Positions 54,785 to 64,000 of a stretch of DNA of 64,000 nucleotides are shown here, in pieces. Below the pieces are notes generated by a model. The model saw nothing but the letters and a program-made list of their open reading frames with translations. It searched no databases and was not told the origin of the DNA. The position numbers and the translations under genes are program-made. Origin of the DNA: Dongshaea marina (GTDB taxonomy: Bacteria > Pseudomonadota > Gammaproteobacteria > Enterobacterales > Aeromonadaceae); assembly GCF_003072645.1 (NCBI RefSeq), contig NZ_CP028897.1:1005658-1069657 (forward strand). Direction: 5' to 3'. Within the stretch, counting starts at the first letter, position 1; every line of letters starts with the position of its first letter.

Positions 54785-55140
54785 ATGCACGACAACGAGC
54801 GACGCAAAGGCCCCGATCTGGGGCAGCGGATCCTCCAGCTGTGCTCGATTCTGGCCTGGCTGCTGTTTCTGGTGGCCATGGTGCTGTTTCACTTTGCTCG
54901 TCCTGAAGTGCAGTTTGGTTTGCTTACCTTCTGGGGGTCGAGGTACGCCAGAGCTGGGATCAACCCCTGGGAGACTGGTTTTTGTTTACCCTGTGGGGCT
55001 GCTGTATTCTGGCGCTCGTCACCGTATTGGTGAACATCCGCCGTAGTCGCCGTCACAGTGATCACCAGTTGTTTAACCTGGTTCTGTTGCTCTTGATTGT
55101 CTCTGGCTCCCTGCTCTCCTATTACTTTGGTTTTATCTGA
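54785..55140 (+). CDS. Small inner-membrane protein (one apparent frameshift)
   Basis: A protein of about 118 residues with three hydrophobic helices. The frame breaks in the five-G run at 54933-54937: as written it reads W-G-S-R-Y-A-R and stops at 55033, whereas one more G gives W-G-V-E-V-R-Q-S-W-D-Q-P-L-G-D-W, followed by L-A-L-V-T-V-L-V-N-I-R-R and L-L-L-L-I-V-S-G-S-L-L-S-Y. An AGGGAGG ribosome site precedes the ATG. I do not recognise a named family. It lies alone between asnS (divergent) and a chemoreceptor gene. Confidence 0.7.
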
Positions 55141-55248
55141 TTATTTTCAACACCTTGCTTCATGGGCTATGTCTTTTGGACTCAGTCATGCATTTTGCCT
55201 GAGATCTTCTACGCTTTTAGGTAGGAAGATGGATAGGGAGTGTCCCTG

Positions 55249-57087
55249 ATGACGGTCAAACAAAAACTTCTGGCCAGTGCAGTGCTGAGTGTATTGATTC
55301 TGCTGATCGTGCTGGCATTTGTGTTTCGCTTCGCATCCCAGCAGCAAGATCTGAGTATGGCGATCAAGAGCGCCGAGCACCTGGAAACCCAGATGCTGAA
55401 CATGCGCCGTTATGAGAAGGACTTCTTGATCACCAAGAAAGAGGAGGATGTTACCAAGTTCAATCAGATCTATAAGGCCTTCGTCGCAGAGGATGAAGAG
55501 CTTGATGAGCTGATCCACGATGATGAGCTACATCGCCTTCTGACCCAGTTGATTGATGAGATCAAGGGCTATCAGCAGAAATTCACCAAATTGGTTGAGA
55601 TGCAAAAAACCATAGGTTTGAATCCCAAGGCCGGGCTCTATGGATCGCTACGCTCCTCGGTGCATAATCTTGAGACCAAGCTCAAGGAGGATAACCAGCC
55701 CGAGCAGATGGTCGAGATGCTGATGCTGCGCCGCGCCGAGAAAGACTTTATGTTGCGCCGGGATCTCAAATACAAGGGTAAGTTTGAGAAGACCTACTCC
55801 AAGCTCGAATCCATGCTTGCCGGCGAGCCCGATAAGCTCAATCTGCTCAGTAACTATAAGCGGGACTTCTTCAATCTCATCAGTAACGAGCAGCAGTTGG
55901 GGTTGAGTCCAGATTCAGGTCTGCTCAAGGAGATGCGTACTCAGGTGCATCGCACCGAGAATATGTTTGGCCAGATGCTGGCTTACCTCGAAGAATTCTC
56001 GGCGGAGAGCCGTCAGTCGATGATCTCCCAGATCACCATCTTTGCCATCATCGGCGTTCTGCTGGTGGTGTTCTTTAGCTTCTGGATCGCGCGCAGTGTT
56101 ATCGGTAGCCTCTCCGGTTTTGCCGGCCTGATGCAGAAGGTCAGTGATAATCACGATCTGACGCTACGCAGTGAGCTTCAATCCAAGGATGAGTTCGCTG
56201 ATATGGGAGAGGACTTTAACCGGATGCTTGAGTCCTTCATGCATGTGATTGGCGATGTCAAAGGGGCGGTAAATGCCCTTGAGAGTGCGACCGACTCCCT
56301 GTCGCAAAATGCTGAAGCGGCCCGCAGTGGCGCCGAGCAGCAGCTGCAAGAGACAGATATGGTTGCCACCGCCGCGACCGAGATGGGTTCAACCATCAGT
56401 GAGATCGCCCAGAATACCGAACTGGCAGCGGCCAGTGCCAAGGAGACCAATGAGACAGCTCATAATGGTCAGCAGCAGGTTGAGACCACCATCCAGGAGA
56501 TCCGCTCTCTGTCTGGCCGCTTGGAAGAGTCCTCCGGCGTGGTTCAGGAGCTTGAAAAAGAGAGTCAGACGGTGGGCGCCGTGCTGGATGTGATCCGCGG
56601 GATTGCCGAGCAGACCAATCTGCTGGCGCTTAACGCTGCTATCGAGGCAGCCCGGGCGGGTGATCAAGGCCGCGGCTTTGCCGTGGTGGCCGACGAGGTT
56701 CGAAGTCTGGCGATGCGTACCCAGGAGTCCACCGAGGAGATTGCCGGGATCATCAATGGGTTGCAGAGCCGTACCCAGAACATAGTGCAGCTGATGGATG
56801 AGTGCCGGGCCCAGGGAGAGCGCAGTGTGAATGCCGCCACCGATGCCGGTGAGCAGCTCTCTCAGATCACCGACAAGATGAAAGATGTGATGGATATGAG
56901 TACTCAAATTGCTACCGCTGTCGAGGAGCAGAGTTCGGTGGCCAATGAGATCAATCGCAATGTGACCACCATCCGTGACATCGCTCATGAGTCCAGTGAG
57001 AAGACTGAGCAGAATATGGAGTCGAGTTTTGAGGTATCACAACAGGCCCAGAGCTTGTCGCGCTCGGTCGAGATCTTTAAGTCCTGA
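55249..57087 (+). CDS. Methyl-accepting chemotaxis protein with long periplasmic helical domain
   Basis: A 612-residue transmembrane receptor. TM1 is at about 8-26; a ~230-residue periplasmic domain, all helical with repeated M-R-R-x-E-K-D-F motifs (at about 47 and 165), resembles a helical bimodular (HBM) sensor. TM2 near 265-285 is followed by HAMP and a signalling domain with the tip E-Q-T-N-L-L-A-L-N-A-A-I-E-A-A-R-A-G. HBM receptors bind organic acids or amines in known cases; the ligand here is unknown. A loose sigma-54-like spacing (GG at 55178, GC at 55190) lies upstream; no clear sigma-28 site was seen. Confidence 0.9.
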   Translation: MTVKQKLLASAVLSVLILLIVLAFVFRFASQQQDLSMAIKSAEHLETQMLNMRRYEKDFLITKKEEDVTKFNQIYKAFVAEDEELDELIHDDELHRLLTQLIDEIKGYQQKFTKLVEMQKTIGLNPKAGLYGSLRSSVHNLETKLKEDNQPEQMVEMLMLRRAEKDFMLRRDLKYKGKFEKTYSKLESMLAGEPDKLNLLSNYKRDFFNLISNEQQLGLSPDSGLLKEMRTQVHRTENMFGQMLAYLEEFSAESRQSMISQITIFAIIGVLLVVFFSFWIARSVIGSLSGFAGLMQKVSDNHDLTLRSELQSKDEFADMGEDFNRMLESFMHVIGDVKGAVNALESATDSLSQNAEAARSGAEQQLQETDMVATAATEMGSTISEIAQNTELAAASAKETNETAHNGQQQVETTIQEIRSLSGRLEESSGVVQELEKESQTVGAVLDVIRGIAEQTNLLALNAAIEAARAGDQGRGFAVVADEVRSLAMRTQESTEEIAGIINGLQSRTQNIVQLMDECRAQGERSVNAATDAGEQLSQITDKMKDVMDMSTQIATAVEEQSSVANEINRNVTTIRDIAHESSEKTEQNMESSFEVSQQAQSLSRSVEIFKS

Positions 57088-57108
57088 TTTACAGTCTTAG
57101 GAAATGAA

Positions 57109-57136
57109 AGAGGGATGCCTGGCACCCCTCTTTTTT
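57109..57136. terminator. Terminator between the chemoreceptor and cmoB
   Basis: AGAGGG-A-TGC pairs with GCA-C-CCCTCT around CTG and is followed by six T residues on the plus strand. It ends the chemoreceptor transcript and lies 23 bases from the cmoB stop on the other strand. Confidence 0.8.
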
Positions 57137-57158
57137 ATCCGGCTGGTTTTGATGAACC

Positions 57159-58933
<1,775 letters not shown>

Positions 58934-58992
58934 TTATTGTAGTGAAAAGTTCGCTGCTTGTCTTGAAGTAGGTTGTTTTTTATTCCCTGCTT

Positions 58993-59970
58993 AACCTCAG
59001 ATCTGCATAAGCGCTTCCTTTTCAAGCCGAGACATTCGGATGCTCGGCTTCTTTTCCTGGAAGGTATATGCAATGAGGCCAGCAAGGAGATTCACCATAA
59101 AGCTGATGCAGCTACGATGCCGTGAGTGTTCTATCTGAGAGATGTTCTTCAGCTGATCAAAGACGGTTTCAATGATGAAGCGTTTGCGGAGCATCAGCTT
59201 ATCCCATAGCCGCATCAACTTTGGTTTCATATTCTTCCTGATGCTGGTAATTAATGTGACCCCTTGGTCTGCCAGCTCTTCTGCAAGTGGTCCTGAAATA
59301 TAGCCTTTATCTCCATAGAGTGAACCCCAGAGCTGCTCGCACATTTCAGGAAGAGGAGTTCTGTCATCAACATTGGCTGGGGTTAATTTGACCGAGATAA
59401 CACCACCTTGATCATTGATGATAAGGTGCAATTTAAATCCATAAAACCACCCCATGGTTCCTTTGCCACGCTTGGCAGCACCTTGAAATACTTGATGTCG
59501 AGGGATGCGAAGGTTATGGCAAACCTGAAGTTTTGTTGAGTCGACGAATGCAATCCCAGTAGGTTTTGCTTGTCTGTGGGTGAGATAGGAGCACAAAGGG
59601 ACAAGGGTCGTTTGCATCAATTTCAACATCCGGGTGTAACTCACCAGGCCGGGGAACTCGCTTTTCCAGTACTTACATACGAACTGAAGATAATAGGATT
59701 TAAAGTCTCGGAATCCCAAGCGATGGAATGCGATGACGATGGTCATCACTTCACTGACAGCCAGGCGAGAGGGTCTGTTCCGCTGCTTCACACCTAAGGA
59801 GATCTGCTGTTTTTGCCAAGCGGGTAGAAAGACCTGACAGAAATCATCGACATCAACGAAAATAGCTTCTAAATTGATCATGCCCAAGCTCCTTGGCGAT
59901 TGATGGTTCTGGACAAACGATCAGATCGCAGCTTGGGCTTTTAGTTCCCCTCTTATGCGCAGCTCAGGTT
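58993..59970 (-). mobile_element. IS982-family insertion sequence
   Basis: About 980 bases with imperfect terminal inverted repeats: the left end from 58993 (AACCTCAGATCTGCATAAG) matches the complement of the right end up to 59970 at roughly three quarters of positions. Both ends are flanked by GCTT (58989-58992 and 59971-59974), which may be the target duplication; it can be read as GCTTAAC because the element also begins with AAC. One intact transposase gene fills it, so it may be active. Confidence 0.8.
58997..59881 (-). CDS. IS982-family transposase
   Basis: A 294-residue DDE transposase. The three acidic residues fit F-V-D-S-T-K-L, Y-G-D-K-G-Y-I-S and the C-terminal R-F-I-I-E-T-V-F-D-Q-L-K. 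The end is H-S-R-H-R-S ... L-L-A-G-L-I-A-Y-T-F, typical of IS982. It starts at the ATG at 59881. Its frame is intact, unlike the IS200 transposase. Confidence 0.88.
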   Translation of the reverse strand: MINLEAIFVDVDDFCQVFLPAWQKQQISLGVKQRNRPSRLAVSEVMTIVIAFHRLGFRDFKSYYLQFVCKYWKSEFPGLVSYTRMLKLMQTTLVPLCSYLTHRQAKPTGIAFVDSTKLQVCHNLRIPRHQVFQGAAKRGKGTMGWFYGFKLHLIINDQGGVISVKLTPANVDDRTPLPEMCEQLWGSLYGDKGYISGPLAEELADQGVTLITSIRKNMKPKLMRLWDKLMLRKRFIIETVFDQLKNISQIEHSRHRSCISFMVNLLAGLIAYTFQEKKPSIRMSRLEKEALMQI

Positions 59971-60012
59971 GCTTAACAATTGTGCTGAATTATCTCAGCA
60001 CAATTGTTAAGC
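59971..60012. repeat. Perfect 18-bp palindrome at the IS982 boundary
   Basis: GCTTAACAATTGTGCTGA (59971-59988) is exactly complementary to 59995-60012 with a six-base loop. It abuts the right end of the IS. It may have been the target of the insertion, as many elements choose hairpins, or a terminator of the lost neighbour. Confidence 0.6.
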
Positions 60013-60420
60013 AAACGGCTTTGTCCTTCGGACTGGTTATTTGTGCCGGCGGCACAATTGTCCGGCCGCGGACCACGGGAGTCTATCCTTCGTTACTCTT
60101 TCTAGAAAGAGTAACCAGAAAGTCGCTACGCGCTCCGAGTCCCTCCGTAGAGCTTCGCGGCTCGGCATCCTGCCTCGAAATAATCAAACACCAAAAAGGA
60201 TATAAACGACCTTAGAAGCTAAATCGGAGAGAGGGAGTTTAATCCCCCATAACGAGTGCCGCGACAAGGATGTTGCGTCTAAGCGAAGCCTTAATCCTTA
60301 GGGGAGGCGAGGGTTAAGCGAGACCCGGGGCGGCAGGGGATTGCAAAGGGGAAAGGCGTTTGCCCCTTTGCTCGCTGTCGGTCGACCCCGGGCAGCTGAT
60401 TGCTGGCACCATTTGGAGAT
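60013..60420. repeat. Structured non-coding stretch, likely dispersed repeat
   Basis: No credible reading frame. Several stems are visible: TTACTCTTTCTAGAAAGAGTAA (about 60091-60112), CAAAGGGG/CCCCTTTG (about 60345-60371), and an outer CCCGGGG/CCCCGGG pair enclosing the latter (about 60325-60392). The composition is more GC-rich than the next 400 bases. It has the look of the intergenic repetitive segments found in many copies in related genomes, but a single window cannot prove that. Confidence 0.4.
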
Positions 60421-60820
60421 ATTTCTCACCTTTTTGTGATTGAGTGAGTTTTATTAGAAAAAAGATCGACCGATCAGCAAAGAAATATTTCACAGGGCAT
60501 CGTGATGCTTCCGAATTAAATTTGGTGTTATTTCATTTGTCTTTAACAAGGTTAAGGGTTTTATAAATAGAGGTGTTTATTGGGTAAAAACCGCTATTGA
60601 CAGCGTCTCCTTCGGGGAATTGACACACCCGCCCAGAAGACTAGAGTAGAGCCACAACAGAGCTCTTTTCTCGGAGCTTTGTATAAAAATTCCTTCAGAT
60701 TATCAATACAGAGTAAACGCTCACAACTCATTGGCAGGGACTCCAATGGAGTATGTATTTCAGGCCGACGCGATCTGCCTGTGGTGGTCTATTGCACTTT
60801 TTTAAGATTTGGTCGAAGTC
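60421..60820 (+). promoter_or_regulatory. Long upstream region of the aromatic amino acid permease
   Basis: About 400 AT-rich bases without a gene. TTGACA occurs twice (about 60597 and 60619) and could be -35 boxes. Near the gene, CATTGG...CCAATGGAGT (about 60726-60751) can fold into an imperfect hairpin. I could not find a clear TyrR box. The length suggests a leader or complex promoter. Confidence 0.3.
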
Positions 60821-62065
60821 ATGAAGTCTAAAACAATTGGTAGTATTTTAATTTTTACCGGTACCTGTGTCGGAGCCGGAATTCTTGCCTTGCCTTTATC
60901 GACTGCCGGACTGGGGTTCTTCCCGGCGGCTGGAGCACTTTTTGTCAACTGGCTATTGTCTGTGATCACAGCGATGCTGGTGCTTGAAGTCCTGATTGCA
61001 CTACCTAAAAAGAAGCTTAATTTTGACTCCATGAGCCGGATGACCCTTGGGCGTCCCGGTCAGCTGGTCTGCCTCATCGCCTATCTGGTGCTGCTCTACT
61101 CTGTATCCTCTGCTTACCTTAGTGGTGGAACCTCAATGCTGATCGCTCTATTGGGTCAGTTTGGGATCAGCATGCCGAGCTGGCTGTCGGCGCTGATGTT
61201 TACCCTGATCCTGGGTGGAATCGTTTACGGAGGCCACAGGGTCGTCGATTTCACCAACCGAGGCCTGTTGTCAGTGAAAGGACTTAGCTTTATTGCCCTG
61301 GCATCCTTGTTGATCCCGGATGTAACAGCAAGCAACCTGTTTGCCCTGCATCACAGCATGCCTTACCTGTGGGCGGCATTTCCTGTGCTGTTTTTCTCCT
61401 TCGGGATGCAAATCATGGTCCCCAGCATGTATAGCTACCTGGAGATGGATGCTAAAGAGCTGCGCAAAGCGATCCTGATCGGCAGCCTGATCCCATTTTT
61501 GCTGTATCTGCTGTGGCTGGCGGTTACCCTTGGGATCCTGCCACGCTTTGGGGCGAACAGCTATGACAGCTTCCTTCAGAGTCACAGCAGCAGTGATATT
61601 GGCGCTCTGTTTGCGATGCTGGGTCACCTGGGCTCTAAAGGCTGGGGAGGCACCGCCATGGGGATCTTTACCAATGTTGCGGTCACCACCTCATTCCTGG
61701 CGGTCACCATGGCTTTGAAAGACTATGTCTCGGATATCTTCCGTCTCAAGCCGACCCGCAGCGGCAAGAATCTGGGAGCTCTTATCACCTATCTTCCACC
61801 TCTGTTGCTGGTGTTCCTGGCACCCTCAATCTTTTTGATCGCTTTGCAGTATGCGGCGGCCTCTCTGGCGGTGGTGATGGTGTTCCTGCCGGTGGCGATG
61901 ACGGTTTCGGTTCGCCGAACCCTGGCCCGTGAGCAGCGCACCAGTGAGTTTCGGGTGATGGGCGGAACCGGAATGCTGGTCTTTGTGAGTGTATTTGGGG
62001 TCGTTGTGGTGGCGTTGAGCTTCATGGCGAGCATGCATATGTTGCCTGAGCTTGGCTTTGCCTAA
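60821..62065 (+). CDS. Aromatic amino acid permease (TyrP/Mtr/TnaB family)
   Basis: A 414-residue inner-membrane transporter with about 11 helices. The start I-G-S-I-L-I-F-T-G-T-C-V-G-A-G-I-L-A-L-P is the family signature; F-S-F-G-M-Q near residue 193 is also conserved. Members import tyrosine or tryptophan by proton symport; similarity to TyrP seems closest but the substrate is not proven. I start at the ATG at 60821; a TTG four codons earlier is an alternative. Confidence 0.88.
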   Translation: MKSKTIGSILIFTGTCVGAGILALPLSTAGLGFFPAAGALFVNWLLSVITAMLVLEVLIALPKKKLNFDSMSRMTLGRPGQLVCLIAYLVLLYSVSSAYLSGGTSMLIALLGQFGISMPSWLSALMFTLILGGIVYGGHRVVDFTNRGLLSVKGLSFIALASLLIPDVTASNLFALHHSMPYLWAAFPVLFFSFGMQIMVPSMYSYLEMDAKELRKAILIGSLIPFLLYLLWLAVTLGILPRFGANSYDSFLQSHSSSDIGALFAMLGHLGSKGWGGTAMGIFTNVAVTTSFLAVTMALKDYVSDIFRLKPTRSGKNLGALITYLPPLLLVFLAPSIFLIALQYAAASLAVVMVFLPVAMTVSVRRTLAREQRTSEFRVMGGTGMLVFVSVFGVVVVALSFMASMHMLPELGFA

Positions 62066-62127
62066 GGGATAAACCAGAGCAGGGAGCTCCCCTCTCTATT
62101 GATGACAATGGTTACAGCAAAATCGAT

Positions 62128-62153
62128 AAACCAGCCTCATGGGCTGGTTTTTT
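62128..62153 (+). terminator. Terminator after the permease gene
   Basis: AAACCAGCC pairs with GGCTGGTTT around a TCATG loop and is followed by a T run. It lies about 60 bases after the permease stop. Confidence 0.85.
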
Positions 62154-62256
62154 CTATGAGAAGCCCAATTGCGGCCTAATACAAGCTGGATTTTACCCGG
62201 TCGGGGCTTTTCCTTTATAATGCTCGCCTTTTCACACTGAGTTGGTTAGAACTTCT

Positions 62257-62514
62257 ATGCCTATCTATGAATATGCCTGTGATAGCTGTGGCCATGAACT
62301 GGCCAAGCTCCAGAAGATCAGCGATGCGCCATTGACCGATTGTGACGAGTGCGGTCAGCCATCACTGGTAAAACAGATCTCTGCTCCCGGATTCCGCCTC
62401 AAGGGCAAGGGCTGGTACGAAACTGACTTTAAACAGGGAAAGAAGAAGAATCTTGCGACCCCCTGTGATTCAGAGCAGGGGTGTAAGACATGTCCTGCGA
62501 CACAAGCAAACTAA
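62257..62514 (+). CDS. FmdB family zinc ribbon protein
   Basis: An 85-residue protein starting M-P-I-Y-E-Y-A-C-D-S-C-G-H-E, with a second Cys pair in C-D-E-C-G, forming a zinc ribbon of the FmdB/CxxC_CxxC_SSSS type. K-G-K-G-W-Y-E-T-D-F is the conserved C-terminal part, followed by a Cys-rich tail (C-D-S-E-Q-G-C-K-T-C). The gene sits 23 bases before aspS, the usual order in gammaproteobacteria. The function is not established. The TTG 15 bases upstream is a less likely start. Confidence 0.88.
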   Translation: MPIYEYACDSCGHELAKLQKISDAPLTDCDECGQPSLVKQISAPGFRLKGKGWYETDFKQGKKKNLATPCDSEQGCKTCPATQAN

Positions 62515-62537
62515 TTTGAAGAATATAGGATAACTCC

Positions 62538-64000
62538 ATGCGCACCATCTATTGTGGACAAGTGAATATCTCTCACGTGGGGCAACAGGTCACGCTTTGT
62601 GGCTGGGTGCATCGCCGTCGTGATCTCGGTGGTTTGATCTTTATCGATATGCGCGATCGCGAAGGGATCGTGCAGGTTTTCTTTGATCCTGACTATGCCG
62701 AGGCTTTTGAGCTGGCGGGTGAGCTGCGCAATGAGTATTGCATCCAGATCCAGGGTGAGGTCCGTGCTCGCCCGGACTCTCAGGTAAACTCCGAGATGCA
62801 AACCGGCGAGGTGGAGATCCTGGCGAAGTCCCTGACCATCATCAACCGCTCAGCTCCGACTCCTCTGGACTTTAACCAAGATAATAGCGAAGAGCAGCGT
62901 CTCAAGTATCGCTACCTGGATCTGCGTCGTCCCGAGATGGCAAACCAGCTGAAGGTTCGCGCCAAGGCGACCGCATTTGTGCGCCGCTTCATGGATGACA
63001 ATGGCTTTTTGGATATTGAAACGCCGGTTCTGACCAAGGCGACACCTGAAGGGGCGCGGGATTACCTGGTGCCGAGCCGGGTGCATAAGGGGGAGTTCTA
63101 TGCGCTTCCTCAATCGCCTCAGCTGTTTAAGCAGCTTTTGATGATGAGTGGCCTGGATCGCTACTATCAGATCGTCAAATGCTTCCGCGATGAAGACCTG
63201 CGCGCCGATCGCCAGCCTGAGTTTACCCAAATTGATGTTGAAACCTCCTTCATGAGTGCCGAGCAGGTACAGGAGATGATGGAGCTGATGATCCGCGGGC
63301 TGTGGAAAGATGTGCTGAATGTGGAGCTGCCACGTTTCCCTGTGATGGGCTTTGCAGAAGCGATGCGCCGTTTTGGTTCAGATAAGCCGGATCTGCGTAA
63401 CCCGCTGGAGCTTGTTGATGTCGCGGATCTGCTCAAAGAGGTGGACTTCAAGGTGTTCTCCGGTCCGGCCAATGATCCTGAGGGACGGGTTGCCCTGATC
63501 AAGGTTCCGGGTGGTGCCTCTTTGTCCCGCAAGCAGATTGATGAGTATGGCAAATATGTCTCCATCTATGGTGCCAAGGGGCTGGCCTGGATGAAGGTCA
63601 ATGAGGTTGCCAAGGGCGCTGAGGGGATCCAGTCTCCAATCGCTAAGTTCCTGACTCCGGAGATCATCAGTGCCCTGTTGGATCGCACAGCGGCCCAGGA
63701 CGGGGATATTCTGCTATTTGGTGCCGACACCTATCATGTGGTTTCTGATGCCCTGGGGGCTCTGCGCCTTAAGCTCGGGGCGGACTTTGACCTGGTTGAA
63801 GATAGCTGGAAGCCGCTGTGGATCGTTGACTGGCCGATGTTTGAGCGCAATGATGATGGCAGCATGACGGCGATGCACCACCCCTTCACCTCGCCCAAGG
63901 ATAGCAGTGCCGAGGAGCTCACGGCCGATCCTTTCAAGGTTCATGCAAACGCCTATGACATGGTGATCAACGGCTATGAAGTCGGTGGTGGTTCGGTGCG
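62538..64000 (+). CDS. aspS: Aspartate-tRNA ligase (partial, cut by window end)
   Basis: The first 487 residues of a bacterial AspRS (about 590 in full). The N-terminal OB-fold has [11 protein letters not shown] and F-I-D-M-R-D-R; motif 2 is [16 protein letters not shown]; the bacterial insertion domain follows (about 290-420), with M-H-H-P-F-T at about 438. The frame is open to the last base, before motif 3. It charges tRNA-Asp. A ribosome site (TAGGATAA) precedes the ATG. Confidence 0.96.
   Translation, partial: MRTIYCGQVNISHVGQQVTLCGWVHRRRDLGGLIFIDMRDREGIVQVFFDPDYAEAFELAGELRNEYCIQIQGEVRARPDSQVNSEMQTGEVEILAKSLTIINRSAPTPLDFNQDNSEEQRLKYRYLDLRRPEMANQLKVRAKATAFVRRFMDDNGFLDIETPVLTKATPEGARDYLVPSRVHKGEFYALPQSPQLFKQLLMMSGLDRYYQIVKCFRDEDLRADRQPEFTQIDVETSFMSAEQVQEMMELMIRGLWKDVLNVELPRFPVMGFAEAMRRFGSDKPDLRNPLELVDVADLLKEVDFKVFSGPANDPEGRVALIKVPGGASLSRKQIDEYGKYVSIYGAKGLAWMKVNEVAKGAEGIQSPIAKFLTPEIISALLDRTAAQDGDILLFGADTYHVVSDALGALRLKLGADFDLVEDSWKPLWIVDWPMFERNDDGSMTAMHHPFTSPKDSSAEELTADPFKVHANAYDMVINGYEVGGGSV

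Overview
The window is chromosomal DNA of a polar-flagellated gammaproteobacterium. Gene order (flrABC, fliE to flhB, flhA-flhF-flhG-fliA, cheYZAB, motCD, parC-parP-cheW; sppA-ansA-yeaC; fmdB-aspS; cmoAB) places it near Vibrionales, Aeromonadales and Alteromonadales. I cannot name the species.

Layout. (1) 1-3092, plus strand: the end of a short-chain dehydrogenase, then an N-acetyl sugar amidotransferase with dedicated HisF and HisH paralogues. (2) 3160-8246, minus strand: a strikingly AT-rich block with a methyltransferase, a second NeuB-family synthase, a sugar epimerase, an ATP-grasp protein, a metallophosphoesterase and a small Cys-containing reading frame. (3) 8341-15324, minus strand: a tightly overlapping pseudaminic acid operon (pseB, pseC, pseF, pseG, two formyltransferase-like genes, pseI, a PIG-L deacetylase). 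No pseH acetyltransferase is present; the two formyltransferase homologues sit between pseG and pseI. (4) 15592-16313, minus strand: fliT-like gene and fliS. (5) 16542-49121, plus strand: the polar flagellum and chemotaxis regulon, interrupted by an IS200/IS605-type element between flrC and fliE. (6) 49178-58867: housekeeping genes yeaC, ansA, sppA, ydjA, asnS, a small membrane protein, a chemoreceptor, cmoB and cmoA. (7) 58993-60820: an IS982-family element, a perfect palindrome and about 800 bases of structured non-coding DNA. (8) 60821-64000: an aromatic amino acid permease, an FmdB-type zinc ribbon gene and aspS, cut by the window end.

How it works together. FlrA, FlrB/FlrC and sigma-54 form the upper tiers of flagellar transcription, and I find GG-N10-GC (-24/-12) sigma-54 sites before fliS, fliE, fliK and flhA, with variant sites before flrB and fliP. 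FliA serves the late tier. FlhF/FlhG set flagellar number and place; ParC/ParP and the CheA linker repeats place the chemotaxis array at the pole. The nonulosonic acid genes most likely supply CMP-activated sugars for flagellin or surface glycan decoration.

Sequence quality. Eight genes (flrA, IS200 tnpA, fliG, fliL, flhF, parC, ansA and the small membrane gene at 54785) are each restored to full family length by adding single bases, nearly always G or C in a short homopolymer. All eleven events are one-base losses. This pattern looks like systematic under-calling in the assembly rather than gene decay, and these genes are annotated here as intact reading frames with a suspected error.
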